In this document: positions 37,001-50,200 of the stretch, piece by piece
Numbering within the stretch: position 1 is the first letter of the stretch
How the letters are laid out: every line of letters begins with the position of its first letter
NCBI RefSeq assembly: GCF_949628265.1
Contig: NC_088790.1
Location: forward strand, 10,978,545-11,042,544
Length of the DNA stretch: 64,000 nucleotides
Source of the DNA: Cloeon dipterum
Lineage: Eukaryota > Arthropoda > Insecta > Ephemeroptera > Baetidae
Reading direction: 5' to 3'
Notes under the pieces: generated by a model
The model's database searches: none
Seen by the model: only the letters and a program-made list of their open reading frames with translations
Told to the model about the DNA's origin: nothing
Translations under genes and position numbers: made by a program

Positions 37001-38885
37001 GAGCCGAGAAATAAAAAAAAACATCAAATAAAATTTCAGCCTCTTTCTTAATCGACATTGATTGATTTTATTCTTCTCTATATATGGAAATTTAGAAGAG
37101 TTGAGGCCAAAATCAGATCTTGATTTCATCAGAGAAGTGATATTTGTTATTTGGCTCAAAGATCGAATTAAAATTTAGTCCAAATTATAGCAGAAGATCC
37201 CGCGCGTGATTAGTATGTGCGAGGTCCGGCGTCTCTGTCTCATTATTCAAATTTTAAGATCAACGCACTGCTTAAAGCAAAATAAGCCACATTTCCAAAT
37301 CTCCAGCACTTTTGACAGATTCAATGAGAGCAGGATTCTACAGATTGCCCTCGATAGAGTGGCGATGTGGGACATTTTCTTCTCGTGATTATATTCTAGT
37401 CTCGTGTTACTCAAAGAAACCTTTGCACCGAAGATAGAGGCGATCGTAATTTGACTTTTGCTTATGTAATTATTGATCAAGCGGACTCAACTCTGACCCT
37501 GGCAGTTCCTACGTTCCTTGTGACACCACGATTGACTTGCTTTATTTTATTGAGATCAATGCCAGTCCGTAATATTCTAGAAAATAAATAAAACAGACAA
37601 TATCTATGCATTGAAAATAAAAATTGATTTTTTCCACTGTATGGTTGCGTGCGATTTGCCGAGTGATTTGGTTCAAAAGCGAGCGAGGCGGATGAGCGCA
37701 AACGAGTCGTAGGTGGCACACCGGGAAGTAGGTTAGGCAGCCAGTAACCAAGTCACAAAAGTAAAACACATAACTGTACCCCGCCGATAGGCAGATAATA
37801 TGCGCGCTCGTTCGCCTGCTAGCCGATCGTGAGCGTGAGGTTGTGTGCACTGCAAAACGCCGTTTTATTTTCTTTTTGCTCGGCGGGTGGGAGCGGCATG
37901 CAAATAAGTGGACCATTGTTGCGCAATTCGACACCCGCGTTCGAGGCGCAGTAAATTAAATATGTAGCGGTTGTTGAGAGAGCGGCACTCAAAGAGAAGG
38001 AAAAATGCTTCGTTTGTGTTTCTTGAAGTTATATAAACTTGATAGATGGATTTCGGCTTAAATTGAAACAGATTGCCGCCTTGAACAGCCAACTGGAGGC
38101 TAAAGGAGACAATAATAAACGAATGGCAGCGTCCTCAGTGCCCGCAAAGGTGAACGTCACACACGTAATGTAATCTGCTCCATTCTGGGGTCGCTAACTC
38201 GGAGGTCTTTGTACACACTTGCCTTGGAATTTCAGAATAAAGCATGCTAATCGGCGGTCCACGTGGTGCCACTTGGCCCCTTGGCGCGAACATTTGCATT
38301 TCCGTGCCTTTGCATTGCGACATGAAACCAACGCAACAGGTGCATTGCAAGTCAACAACCCCGCGGGTTAACAGATAAAGAAATGCGAAAATTTTTTAGC
38401 CTTGCCACTAGCTGCAAAACTTAAAGATTTAAATTTTAAAAAATGCCTTCAAGGCTAATGTTGTCAATAAGGACACAGACCAACAAGACTAAGACTGACC
38501 TCAAAAAAGTTCAAAACCGATAAATAAATACTTCACAGAAAAGGAATAATTCCTCCTATCGCACCCACTTTTGAAACTGTTAAGTACACTGCTATCAATA
38601 CACCGAGCAAATTGTTCCAAACGATAATACATTTCCGCCTCCCCTTAACCTTGAACCATCTAATCCGTGCACCAGCTGCACAAACCTGGATATTTTTACA
38701 TTTTAAATTGGGCCCGATCCAAAATAACGGGGTTGAAAAATAGAAATAAACCTACCAGGTCGGGGTGGATAGTGTCCTTGAAGGTGGTCCTGACCCTGTT
38801 GGTCGGCGAGCGACGGCGGCCTCCACGGGGCTGAAGAGGCGACGGCAGGCCGCTGCTGTGGGCTGTGGATGAGCTCGAGACTCAT
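31086..38885 (-). CDS. vri: Vrille, bZIP transcriptional repressor of the circadian clock (NFIL3/E4BP4 family)
   Basis: VRI represses Clock and other targets through D-box-type (V/P) sites in the insect clock. Two coding exons on the minus strand: 38756-38885 (ATG, 43 codons plus 1 base) and 31086-32239 (to TAA), joined by a 6.5-kb GT/AG intron in frame; 427 aa. The N-terminal exon encodes MSLELIHSPQQRPAV. The second exon carries REFIPDNKKDESYW and a bZIP domain at about 132-183. Its basic region is RRRRNNEAAKRSREKRR, and zipper positions are L157, L164, L171 and V178. Ser/Pro/His-rich and Gln-rich tracts follow. A second perfect Leu heptad (390, 397, 404, 411) lies near the C-terminus. An acceptor (TTGCAG) sits two bases before the ATG, so a 5' non-coding exon lies further upstream. 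An internal start at 32219 would give a 377-aa form. The bZIP region is essentially that of insect VRI, so the call is firm; the joined long form is deduced. Confidence 0.95.
32454..32474. promoter_or_regulatory. Paired CACGTG E-boxes near the main vrille exon
   Basis: CACGTG at 32454-32459 and 32469-32474, start-to-start 15 bp, lie 215 bp upstream of the bZIP-encoding exon. Paired E-boxes are typical of strong CLOCK/CYCLE targets, and vri is a known direct target in Drosophila. Binding here is inference. Confidence 0.55.
33119..33480 (-). promoter_or_regulatory. Candidate proximal vrille promoter and 5' non-coding exon
   Basis: On the minus strand this GC-rich block contains reiterated arthropod initiator-like TCAGT motifs at about 33245-33262, followed by two consensus donors: CCGCG|GTGAG (exon end 33236) and ATCG|GTGAGT (exon end 33125). 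Splicing from either to the acceptor at 32240-32241 would put the first usable ATG at 32219 (MVAEFVARH), giving a shorter VRI. No convincing TATA box is present; a weak TATAAT lies near 33475. Confidence 0.35.
33389..33398. promoter_or_regulatory. Perfect palindromic VRI/PDP1-type box
   Basis: GTTACGTAAC matches RTTAYGTAAY at all positions on both strands. It lies just upstream (minus-strand sense) of the candidate proximal promoter elements, so VRI or PDP1 could feed back on vri. This is a motif match only. Confidence 0.5.
35764..35784. promoter_or_regulatory. Second pair of CACGTG E-boxes with the same spacing
   Basis: CACGTGGA at 35764 and again at 35779, start-to-start 15 bp, identical to the spacing of the pair at 32454/32469. 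It sits in a GC-rich block in the vri intron. Confidence 0.5.
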
Positions 38886-39061
38886 GTCTGCAATCACAAC
38901 ATCAAGCAAACTGAGCGGTCGTCGGCTGCACAAAGCACTCGCACAGGTAGAGAGAGAGCGAAACCGAAACAGGGCCAAAAGTGGAGGGCTGAGCGCGAGA
39001 AAGAAGCGCGCGCCGCACCGCGTTCGGACCAACCTCGGCAGAAGGGTATCCTCTTTCTTTC

Positions 39062-39078
39062 CTTCTCTCTCTCTCTTC
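39062..39078. repeat. Short TC-rich simple repeat
   Basis: A TCTCTCTCTC tract on the plus strand (GA-rich on the vri sense strand), about 180 bp upstream of the first vri coding exon. Confidence 0.6.
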
Positions 39079-42000
39079 CTCGCTGCGCACACACTACTTT
39101 CGCGGCCTACTTTTTCGGCACATTCTGCCCGCATGTAACAAGGGTAATGATTCAAAACCGCGTTACTCCTAGCTTGTTACGGATGAGGGGAAAAGCAAAG
39201 TGGCTCTTAAAGCCTTATCGCTCTGTCTCGGCGTCCCCTGCTGCGGCAGCCTTTGCTTTCAATTTATATTTTTCTGCCAAAAGGGATTCTTATCTACTCA
39301 ACTGCATTTTTTTTCTTGTAAATATCACGATTGTTTCAAATTGAAATATATGCGTCATTTTCCTGCATACAATAATCCCTACATATCGCTGGTTTATCTG
39401 TATATTTATTTCCTGAATCGAATGAGAATGAAGATTTTATTGCTTTATTCTCATTTTCGAAGTTTCCTTCTTGAAATCTTATTTATCAGAAGCGTCAAAG
39501 CGAGAAAATCAATCTAACCTTTAAACCGATAACGGTGCTATTTGAGGTAAAATGTTACAATGTAGTTCTTTTTTACTTATATAGTACAGCATACAGAAGT
39601 TGCTTTTCGCAATAGAAAATTTATTACGACTTCAATGACATGAAACTAGAATTGTTACTCACAATTTTTTGTTGTTTTGCACAAAAATCTCGTCAAGTTT
39701 ATCAATTTCAACATCCAAAAGAATTTACTCAAAAGGTGCATCACTACCGCAAGCGTCAGCTTGCAATATATTTGCTTCAACATACCGTAATAAAATTTGC
39801 TAGCCTCAAGTGGTTTTCACAAAAAGAAGTTAACACATTTTATTTTGCAACCCCATTGACGATTGCTTATTTTTCGTGATAATTTTTGCTTTTCATATTT
39901 GAATGTTTCATTAATTTAAACTGCAGGGTGCGTTTTGTTTCAGGGCTGTTGGGGGCTCAAGTCAGTCAAAGTTGAATCTGGAAAGACGAAATACATTCTG
40001 TTTATAATTTCATCGCTCAATCACACATTTAATTTCTTCTACACAGTCCAGTTTCAGTTTCATCAACTTTCTTGCCGGCATTTTTGGAATTCCAAATTGC
40101 TACCGCGCGGTCACACTATCGTTTTCACATTTCGGTCGTGCGCATCTCCGCACAGGTGTGCATCCAAAAGCAGTCGAGCGGCTTCTTCAAATTGTCCTGC
40201 AGCTCTTGCAGTAGAAAGGTTTTCACTTTTGCTTTGCATTTCTCGAATCGAAACCGAGCGACTGCACTCGTGCGAGGAGCCATTGTAATTTCGTGTCATT
40301 CACACGGCTCTCGCGTTTTCTTTGGCCGCAGACGTCCCTTTTACTTAAAATCCCGGGCACGGCAGTAAAAAGGTTTGCTACACTCCTTTTCTTCAGTTTG
40401 GCAGGAGCGCATTTCTTTTTCACTTAAATTTCTTTGTTGGCTTGTTGCTGCCTGGCTATACATTTAAACCGAGTATAAGTAGGTTTCAAAATTTAGGATA
40501 TTGACAACATGGGAAATTTACATTATATCTCATGCCATTTAATCAAGAGAAATTAATGTATTTTACATGAAGAGTGTTTATTGAAGGAATTAAAAATTTA
40601 AGTTTGGTTTTACGGGAGCATCATCAAACACCAACATTTTTTTGTAGCAGAAGAGCGAAAAATATCTTTCTAAATTTTTCATTACTAGATCGCTATAATA
40701 TTTTATTTTATTTTATTTTTTCATTGTTATTTTGTTTATTCCTACTGTCATAGTTACAAAATTTAAATTTTATGTTTCATAAATTTTATATAAGCGAATA
40801 ATAAAGGTTACACTTCTTACGCGTATTTCCTTATTACTAAACACATTTTGCTATGGAAAGCATATGGAGTAAAATAGACATTTGAATAATTCTGATAAAT
40901 TAGACGTGGAGTCAACAACTCTGTTTGTTGCGCAAGGCAATATTCAACCGTTTGAAAATAAGCACATAGTTTCAAAGTCCCATTTTTCCGCGCATTAATA
41001 GGAAGAGCGAGAATAACCCACATTCAATTTTCTGCATAATTCATGAAGAAGAACAAATTCAGAAAACAAAACAACGGCGCATCCCTGTGCTACTACAGCT
41101 CGGGGGGCTATTGAAGCCACACGTGAGCCGCCCACAAGTAGGGAAGTATCTATTTTCAGCTTGTTGTGCAACCGCCGCCGACACATACATGCCGTTTTAA
41201 GGGAGAAAAAAGCGCGGGTCTGGCCCGCCACCGTCTTTTCGTATCGATCTCAAATATTATAATCGCATTCAAAAGGCACGCGATCAAAAGTGTATGTGCA
41301 TAGTTTATTTATTACTCGGTGTACACGAGAGCGGTGACGTCAAGCCGTGCGCCTCACGTGCACCGAACCCGAGCAATGTGACCCGAGGGCAATTTCACAA
41401 GCAAACGTGATTTTCCGCCGCATTGGGCCCCTTTCCCCCCGATCAACATATCCGTGAGCAAATTAATCAGTAACAAATAACTGCTCTTGCGTCTGGACCA
41501 ACCCAGAAGGGTAGCTTGATTTGACCCGTCTGATTGTGAGCCGCAGAGAGAGGAGAAAAACGCACCCACGTATCTGGGACTGTTTGTTTTTCTTTACTGC
41601 TTTATGGAAATTGGCAAATCAATAAAGTTATTTAGATTTTTTTTCTGCGCGCAAGCTCTTTAAGAGTTTTTCCGCATTGAACATTACAATATTTTAAACT
41701 CTGATTGTGGATTTCAAATATTTGAACGATATATATTATGTGTATTTTAGACATTCGTAATCACATGATTGTTGTACAATTATAAAATTAAAAATATTCA
41801 CATTTTCAAGACTCAGAGACCTTTACGTGAATTTAAACTTAACGGACACAAAAAATAAAAATGACCTGAAAATGAGATCCCCTGTCATTAATGGAACAAA
41901 AATTCGCGGTAATCCAGCCAAAATACTCTAATTAAAACCAGTTTTTAACTTTACATTACATTTGACGTTATATATGAATACGTATTCCATTTTTAACTTA

Positions 42001-44118
42001 GTGTTTTTTTATCTTTCAGTTGCGATTGTAATACAATCAACATACGAATCGTATATACATACATATATAGTCAAAACCTACCACATCAAAGTTATTTTAT
42101 TTATTTGATGCCTCAATGCTAAAGAACAAAGGAATTTATTTCAGATAGTAGCTATACCCTACAGCTCGCATTTGTTTTGTAGAACGCGAAAAGATCCTTA
42201 CAGATCTCATCAGGAGCGGGAAGACAAATTTTACAAATTTGTAAAGCCAGAAATAAAAATAGTGCAGAAATTATAATAGCAAAATTATTATTATTATTAT
42301 TCACATTCTACCTAGACATTTAAATTCCAAATATCTTAAACAAATTCTTGCAGAAATTCAACATGAATATTTACTTGCGTAGTATATTCTTTCATTCTCT
42401 TTATGCAGTTTAAAATCAAAGCTTGTTGGTTAATTCCATTTCCTTTTTGCGTGGGTTCTATGGAGTGGCAGTGAACTTGAGGCGTGCAAAATTGCTGGAG
42501 CCACGTCGTCCGCACGCGGGAAGAAAACGAGCTCGTCGGAAAACGCGCAGCACTCACGAATTTGTTGACCCCGAGGAGAGGTGCGTAATAGGCAATTATC
42601 GCATTGTGTGCAGGATTTATCCGGCGCTTCATCGAGATACCCACACGCACACACTTTTTCTCTCGTTCTGCCTGAACTTGGGAGGTTAAAGTCCTGCGCG
42701 TGTATTTCACACATCGATGACCATCTCGCTCCGCAGCGAGAGCTGCTCGATTACACAACGCGCGCGCCCGATGTTGAATAACATTCATGCAGCATCTCTT
42801 TTGCTTAATGGTGCTGTTGCTCCCTCGCAGTTGTGGGTATTCTTTTTTATCTGGCTGAGTAAGACGCGCACACACTTGAGTTGACGAGTTGGTCGCTTCT
42901 TGTTTCAGGGAAGCCATTCTAAGGCCGAATGTTTTGTCAAGTTCTGCTGATTTCGTTCTTCGTTACAAATATTGCTTTGCAACAGCCAAAACGGAAACAA
43001 GCTTTCCATTGATTACTATTGGCAAAAAAAATTATTGCAAACAACCATAAATTTGCAAATACGACAGAAGAGTTTTATAGTTAATCTCACAATTTTTTAT
43101 TCAAAAAATGTATTGTAGTTAAAAAGTGACGCTGATTGATATCATGAAAAATATCCCTGCGAAAATTAAAAGAGCAAAAATAATTTTGCAAATATTTGCA
43201 AAATTGTAAGGGTTGTTTCGCGTTGCTACTGAGTGTGGTTTCTCATAATGTCTCTTATTTATGATACATTTTATTTTCAGCGCGTTTCGGGTGATCCTAT
43301 TGCGTGCACAACCTTTGCTTCCAAAGGGCGGTGCACTTGCGCGGCAACAATTAGCAAGCAGATCCCACGGCGCACAGCAGTTTTTCGCAATTTGCCCGCC
43401 AATTGAATACATACGCTCATCGCATGCTGGATGCGTTTCATTCCACACGCAAGTTCAAGGACGGACAAAGAGAGAAATTTGCGTCTTTCGCTTAATTTTG
43501 GTCTTTGCGATTCAAATTACGAGTAGTTAATTGTCTCTCGGAGACGATTTGCAACGCGCACACGTGGGATGGTCTGGACGTAAATTCATCCGCTTCCTTT
43601 CTGGGCAGAAAGAAATACACGTCGGCTGCGGTTTCGCTCGTCAGCAATAGCATGTGGCTTCGCATCGATAATAGTTTCCACTTTGCCACACGTGCTGATC
43701 GCTGAATGTCTGTATATTGTTGATTGCGCTCAAGGATAAATAAATGATCAAAATCGCCGCGGAGCGTTACGTGAACGCTGCAAAATTTGCAATTCATGAA
43801 TTAATGAGAAGGATCAGACAATGTGCAGAATTCCCATAATTGTTTAGGTTAAATTTAAGTAGCTGTCTTAAGAACCTAGTTAACATTTCGCGAGTTGTTC
43901 GTTTATCACGAGTAAATTGGGAAACATTCTAATCAGTACAACCGAGAGCAAGTTTGGAAAAATAACACAAGATTGGATTCGACAATTCAATTTCAGTGTT
44001 CCTCATCACAATATTTTTGGCTGACTTTGCATGATTGTCCTTGTTCCAAATTTGGGCCGAGAGGAGGAACAAAATTGACTGATAGAATCTTACGCATTCT
44101 CTCCTTGAATAAACTTAC

Positions 44119-44371
44119 CTGAGGGTTGAATTCCGTTCGGCGACTTGAACAGGCCCTAAGGTACCGGTCCTTGACAGAAGGGATGCTGGTGAGAGCGAGG
44201 ACCTCCAGTGAACCAGTGTCGAGTCCAGTGAAAAGCACAGTGTCTCTGGCACTGCAGATGTGTACCTGGGGCTGCATGTGCTCTCACCACCCCCCTGTTG
44301 CTCACGCGGCAACCGTCGCAGACACGTGCCTCCTCTACCAATTTGCTGATAATAAACACTTTATTTATATA
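44119..44371 (-). promoter_or_regulatory. Candidate distal vrille promoter and first non-coding exon
   Basis: On the minus strand a good TATA box (TATATAAA at 44371-44364) is followed by an E-box CACGTG at 44328-44323 and, 240-250 bases from the TATA, by a perfect donor CTCAG|GTAAGT (exon end 44119). Splicing to the acceptor at 38888-38889, two bases before the vri ATG, would make a 5.2-kb intron. The combination in this order is unlikely to be chance, but no transcript evidence is available here. Another donor-like CCG|GTGAGT at about 44675 is an alternative. Confidence 0.4.
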
Positions 44372-46390
44372 AGTCTCAGCAGGCACCACTCTCCGCAAAA
44401 TTCACACGGGGTTGTATTTTTGCCTCTTTTTTTGTGAAATGGCACACCAATGGCGCTTTTGTTCCAAAAACGGTATTTACGTGGGTTTGTTTGCTGCGAT
44501 TGTAGCGGTGATAATTTCATGCCATCGGCGTAGGCGTTTTTATTGTGTGGACGGAATTAGGTTTTTGCAGTAGACGAATTTTACGATTCTAATATAGATT
44601 CATGCATAACCTATCGTTGGTTAAAATAACATTCTATTTTTTAGCCTTCGCTCAGCACATCCCTAAAAACTCACCGGGTCCCAATAACAACGCTGAGCGG
44701 ACAATAAGGTGCCCGAGTTGCGGCAGAGGAGCTTGGGCCCAATGTGGCCCAATCTTTTCGCCTCCCCGCACTGAGGACTTTTATTGAAACGCAAGACATT
44801 TTCCCTAAAGCCGCTGCAAAGGTGCGAAAACCAGCAAGTGGAGAGCCGATGTACAAGCATAAATCAAACGCCACGTGAGGAGGATTTAAAAATAAAATAA
44901 AACACCCCCAGCCAAGGGGTAGAGTAAGTAGCTCAAGCTCAGCGCCACTCATGCAAATGCCCGCAAAGGCGTGTGCAGTAAGTTGAGTAACGCGAATCAA
45001 TTGCGTCAATCGCGGCAGCGCGGTGGTTGCTATCGGAATAGGCGCATACTGCCACAAGATGAGCCACACGACGGCTCTGCTATGAAGTACAAAAGGTCAA
45101 TGCTTGCTTGGAATTAAATCGCACTCGGTTTATTTTTAACTAAGCGCACCCCAAGGTTAATGTTACAGCGAGACAAAGCAAGAGCAATGCGCATTCAATT
45201 CGCATCCGTTAAATCGATGAAAAGGAGCTTTTATCTTTTCACAGACAATATTAAGCTGCTTTTATTTTGTGTCTGTCAATTAAGCTCTTTTTATTAAAAT
45301 TCTTGAAAAAATTAGGGAATCACCTGTTTAAGTTCATTTTCCGACATTGCCCAAGTGCATTTACCATCTTCTGCCTTTGTGCAATTATGATTTGTGTTAT
45401 GAATCACATGAATAAAGCGCCAAGTACTCGCGGTCGCTGCGAACATAAACTGTTTATATAAGAGCAGCTATAAAGCCCGTGCAGCGGCTTGCTTTCATGC
45501 ACGCGGAACTCGTTTTCTTGATAACCAGCAATGCTGAGAGTGCAGTATGTAATTGCGTCACAATAAAAATATTGCAGCTCCCTTACTCCTATGGCCGCCA
45601 GAGTGCATGCACTCGAGGGCACCACCAAAGCAGGAAATGATAAGTTTGTAAAATTGCATTAACATATGTATATTTCAAAATAACTGAGAAATTTAAGTAC
45701 TTTCAAGGCTTTCAGGCATTTTAAAATAATCTGGTTTTGCTCAAAATTATGAAAATTTAAACCAGATGATGTAACGAATAGAACTAAAATTCATAATTGT
45801 CCTTAAACATCTGTCTAAAAAAAACCAAAAGAGAATTTGGAGAAAGGAAAATAATTTTTTCAAGAATTTAGTCACAGTTGAGAAATAGCAAATTAGTCAA
45901 ATCGGCTGAACTGCTCTTTGGAAAAAACTGATATTGAGTGTTCAATTAAAAATTCAAATTATAGATTATTTTTTTTAAATTGCAAAAAAATAAAAAGTGG
46001 TAAGAGAGGCAAGATTGAAAATGATCGAATCATCTAGTCGGAGTGCCTTTTTGCTGAATAATTAGACAATTTGTATTATTATTTCTGTTAAATAAAAGTT
46101 AAGTTTCGTAATAATATGTACAAAACCTTGCTCATCTTATCAGAGCTTTGCAGGGTTGAAATATTTTATTTGCCTAGTTTGATAGTCTCATTTCGAAGTG
46201 AATATGTATTTTTTAAAACGTGATACTGGCCCAATAAACCCAATTATTTATGCTTTCATTGAGAAAGATAAACGATTCCCTCAGTTGTGGTTTTCCCTGG
46301 CTTGTTACACGTCTCGATATTTATTTATGCTATTTATTATTCTCGCCATTTGCGCCAGCGTGTGCAGCAGCACTCACTCATCTCGTAATT

Positions 46391-46411
46391 AGCAGCAGCA
46401 GCAGCAGCAGC
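46391..46411. repeat. (AGC)n / CAG trinucleotide repeat
   Basis: Seven AGC units in a GC-rich block. It is not in a recognisable coding frame. Confidence 0.85.
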
Positions 46412-47084
46412 TCGTCGATAATAAAGTATTTCGCGCGCGGCCATTGCTCGCTTCTGCTGCATATCTGCTCTGCGGGTGTTTGTTTCTCGGTCGACAGTCA
46501 TAATATCTCGCTTTCTGCGCTTCTATTGCGCATCTCGGACGCACTTGTGTGTCCCCTGCACGTGCAACCGCGTCGTCCGCCATTCTCTTTCCATCCCTGT
46601 ATCTCTCGCACCGAGATGTGAGCTATAATTACTCGGGCAGTATCGCGACTTTGTTTACGCGCCAAACCATTGGAACGACCTCACCGACGCCTCATTATCG
46701 CGCTTTTTGCGACTGAATTGGGGATTTTCGCACTGCGCGAGATACGAAGATAAGTGCGGAAAATCCAAATACGGAAGTGATTGGCTCACCAAGTTAAATT
46801 TCCTTGAATGAGATGAGCGTTGTTTTTCTTAGGAAATGTGTATAAAGTTTGATATGGCCTCTATTTCCAGTTATTGCAGGTGTTAGCGGCCTTTTCATTG
46901 AACTCTAAGAAATATTGTTTTGTTTCGAAGAAGAATTTATCTTGCTATTGCAAGGAAACAAAGTCATCCCTCTAGAACAGTTTGAAATATTTTCAACCAT
47001 TCATTTTAAAATAAAGCTTACATTTGCGTAAAACTTCAAATTAAAACGGCTTGCGGGGTCCTGCAGTGCTGATTAGTGAGGCTG

Positions 47085-47290
47085 GTAATACTAGACGCGA
47101 TAGACTATTTTTTCTAAGCTTAGAATCTTCATGAGTCAGGAGACTATCAAAAGAGTACGTACGAATCATGCAATTTTAAGCCTGTTAAACTACTCTTCAA
47201 ATCGTCTAAAACCATCTGAAAGTGACTTAAAGTATCTAAAGACAATCTAAACCCGTCTAATTATTTCATTGTGGCATATAATACTCTTCT
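47085..47290 (-). repeat. Probable diverged, inverted copy of repeat R1
   Basis: Read on the minus strand this segment resembles part of R1: GAATCATGCAATTT and GACTATTTT(T/A)TTCTAAG occur in the inverted order and at similar spacing, with TCTAAA-rich sequence beyond. It is much less similar than the two copies at 18 and 27 kb. Confidence 0.4.
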
Positions 47291-50200
47291 TCAATAATTA
47301 TTTTCTCTAGAAAATTATGATAGCCTCGTGTGAAAAAATGACTATACGCGACGAGAGAAATTGGTTCCATTTTTGACAGTATTGTCATCACCAAATCTTG
47401 GGCTCTTGAGAGGTTGATACGAGTCGAATGCTGTGCAGTTTTTGTAATTTTTATGGCTGAAACCTGAGGTTTGGGGAGGACAATGTTGGAAAATATTGAA
47501 AGTTGTAATTTTGGTAATATTGTTTAAGTCTTATCATTTGTACTTGATATAAGCCAGTTGAATAAATTTTATTTATCACACCAAAACCTTCCAATATTGA
47601 TATTTATACGCAAATGAATCCCAATAATCGATCATCGACTTACTTTTTTTATGCATGTAGATGCCAAGACTCTGAAAATACCGTTGCAGTTGGTAAGTTA
47701 TATTTTAATTTAGGATCACCATCATGTGGCAGCCAAATCATCAAGATCAGTTTTTTTTCGAAATTCATGTTATTTGTGGGCAAGTGACACGGATTTATTT
47801 ATTAAAATTTATTGCATAAAACCAACTGAATCGCTTAAGAAACAGGCTTAAACATTTTTGTATTATTTTGACGAAAAAAACGAAAATTATTTGCAATCTG
47901 TAAATGGATTAAATCTTTTTTATTAAATATTTTTAAAACAAATTTCAAATTGTTAAATAAAAACTATTCTCTTGCCATTATTTGCTGCACCAATCTTAAT
48001 TAGGACGGGCTCTGATCGCTTGAATCTTTTTGGAAATCATAAATATATCTCACGATTTCTTGCAGCAAAAATCTTAGTTTCAATCCCACAGGCCTGATCA
48101 GCACTTATTTACCCTCAAAACAAAATTCTTACGACAGTATTAGCTGAAGAGAATTTTATATCAATCCATAATTTTTCCTGAATTCTAACTTTCTCATTTT
48201 TGTTTAAAGGTCAAAATGTTTTTTATCTCAATGATTAATCTTAAGTGAGGAAGAGACTGCAAACAGACAAAACGAATGGAAAAAAATCGAAAACGATTGG
48301 AAATAAGAAATTAGCAATAATTACATCCGCACACGGCCGCATTGCGTGCAGTTAATGCTGATTGTGAGCACAGACGGGCGCAGATTTCGTAAGACGGTGA
48401 GCGAGTGCATTGGCTCCAGTTACATAGCTCAACAACGACATCACCGCCTCGAAAAAAATCAAGGCTACGGCCGACCCAAGTCTGCGGCGGCGGCGGCGGA
48501 GTCGCCAGTTGCGCAATCCACCGCCGCCTAAATATATACGTGAGAGCTATAAAACTCAAAACATTGCGCGTGCGGTGTTATGAAAGCCACGGTGAGGTAG
48601 ATCAACAACTGCTGATACACAGCTGCACGCCACACGGAATCATACATTGTCTACCAAAAATGCCCCCGTAATGCACTTTGGCAAAAAACGAGATGTTTAG
48701 ATAGGATGCCATAATGCCATGGCACGAAAGAGGCCTGATTAGGTCACAGCAATTTCTTATGCTGATTTTTTTTTATTTTCATTAAAACCGCACTAAATAA
48801 ATTTGATATTTTAGGTTAACCCTATATTGAGACAGTCGTCATCATGAAAAGTAAAAATTGCTATCAGATGGAAATTGTTGAGCCAAGGAAGAGTTTCTTT
48901 TCATCTTAAACCTTAAGACATTTTCTATTAGGAATAAAACTAGACTATCGAACAATGAGAAAAATTTAAAATTCCAATTATTTTTTATTATATTGACTCT
49001 AATAATTTATGGATTTTTGGACTGTTACAAAATAGCATAGTAAAATTGTTTATTTCAAGAATTTTCTGTACAGTTAGTTTAACGGTAAAAAATGGAATTG
49101 GTATGCGACACTCTTAAGATATTTGTCGAAAATATATTTTTGTACTTGTTACAACTAATAACAATAAAACAAAAATCTACTTACGCAATGAATCCCGTAG
49201 GTAACACGATGAGGAATAGAAGCAGCCAATCAGAGAGCAATATTCATCACAAATTAATGCTTTGTTTACTGTTTAGCGAGTATTAATGAAAAATAACGTA
49301 TTGACGTGATGTTTTGTTGGCTCTCGGTGGTTATTTGACTCCTAAAAGTGCGGTTAGAAATAGAATTTTCCTGCTTCGATAGTGATAAGTATTGTAGGAA
49401 TTCACAAAGAATGTCGATGTCATAAACAACATTATTACAAAATACATTAATCTGTTTTGACACCTTCTTCAAATCAGCCAGCAAGTTGCCGTGTTTCTTT
49501 CAACGTAAATGAAGACTGTAAACTGTCAAGAAGCATTGAAGATTTTTCGAAAGATATTCAATTACAGTGCCTTAATTCGAGCTCTTAAGGATTGCACCTT
49601 ATTTGCGTCATGAAATCCTTATCTAACCCACCGTCGACGCAATAATGTAATATTATGTACGCGTGTACCCAGCGCACGCACAGCAAAGAGTGGCGCATCT
49701 GGTTTTGTTTTGTTATTGTGTTGTCTCAATAGCGGGCAAAGTGTTAATGAACCCTCTTGGCACGCGATGCGCGTGCCTATCGAATAATACATGCAGATAT
49801 TGATAAAGCCTATTTTATTATTGCATCCGCTGACGCGCAGCGAGATTTATATACATATGTTTACATATATTTTTGAATAACAATTGTGTTGCAAATTCTA
49901 TGATCGGTTCAAAGACTTTGTTTAGTTCAGTTACATATAACTCAAACGCAATTGAATATATCAGAATGCTAGCTGAAAAATATCAGTTTATCAAAAGCTG
50001 CGATTTGTAATCTGTAAGCCAATTAAATTTTATTTACCGGACGTATGCGATATCTTGCGACATTATATCTTACAGGATATAAAGATATATTTAGATGCAG
50101 TTGGAAAAACGCAAATAAGGATTACTATTTATGGTTTATTCAATACAAAGTGTCGACCACATTTTCCTCGTTTGATTGTGAATTTTGAAACGTTAATGAG

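Larger units (their letters stand above)
32240..38755 (-). other. Large vrille intron with regulatory blocks
   Basis: This intron separates the two vri coding exons. It is mostly GC- and CpG-rich from 32400 to 36000, unlike the flanking DNA, and holds E-boxes at 32454, 32469, 34615, 34866, 35764, 35779 and 38260. It also holds a candidate proximal promoter (33119-33480) and D-box-type boxes at 33389-33398, 33889-33898 (ATTATGTAAG) and 36086-36093 (TTACGTAA core). Open frames here are chance frames in GC-rich DNA. Confidence 0.6.

Noticed and set aside
42336..42917. 193-codon minus-strand open frame
   Set aside because: Longest anonymous frame, but overlapping frames on both strands are also open, the sequence resembles no protein, and it lies in a GC-rich probable regulatory block.
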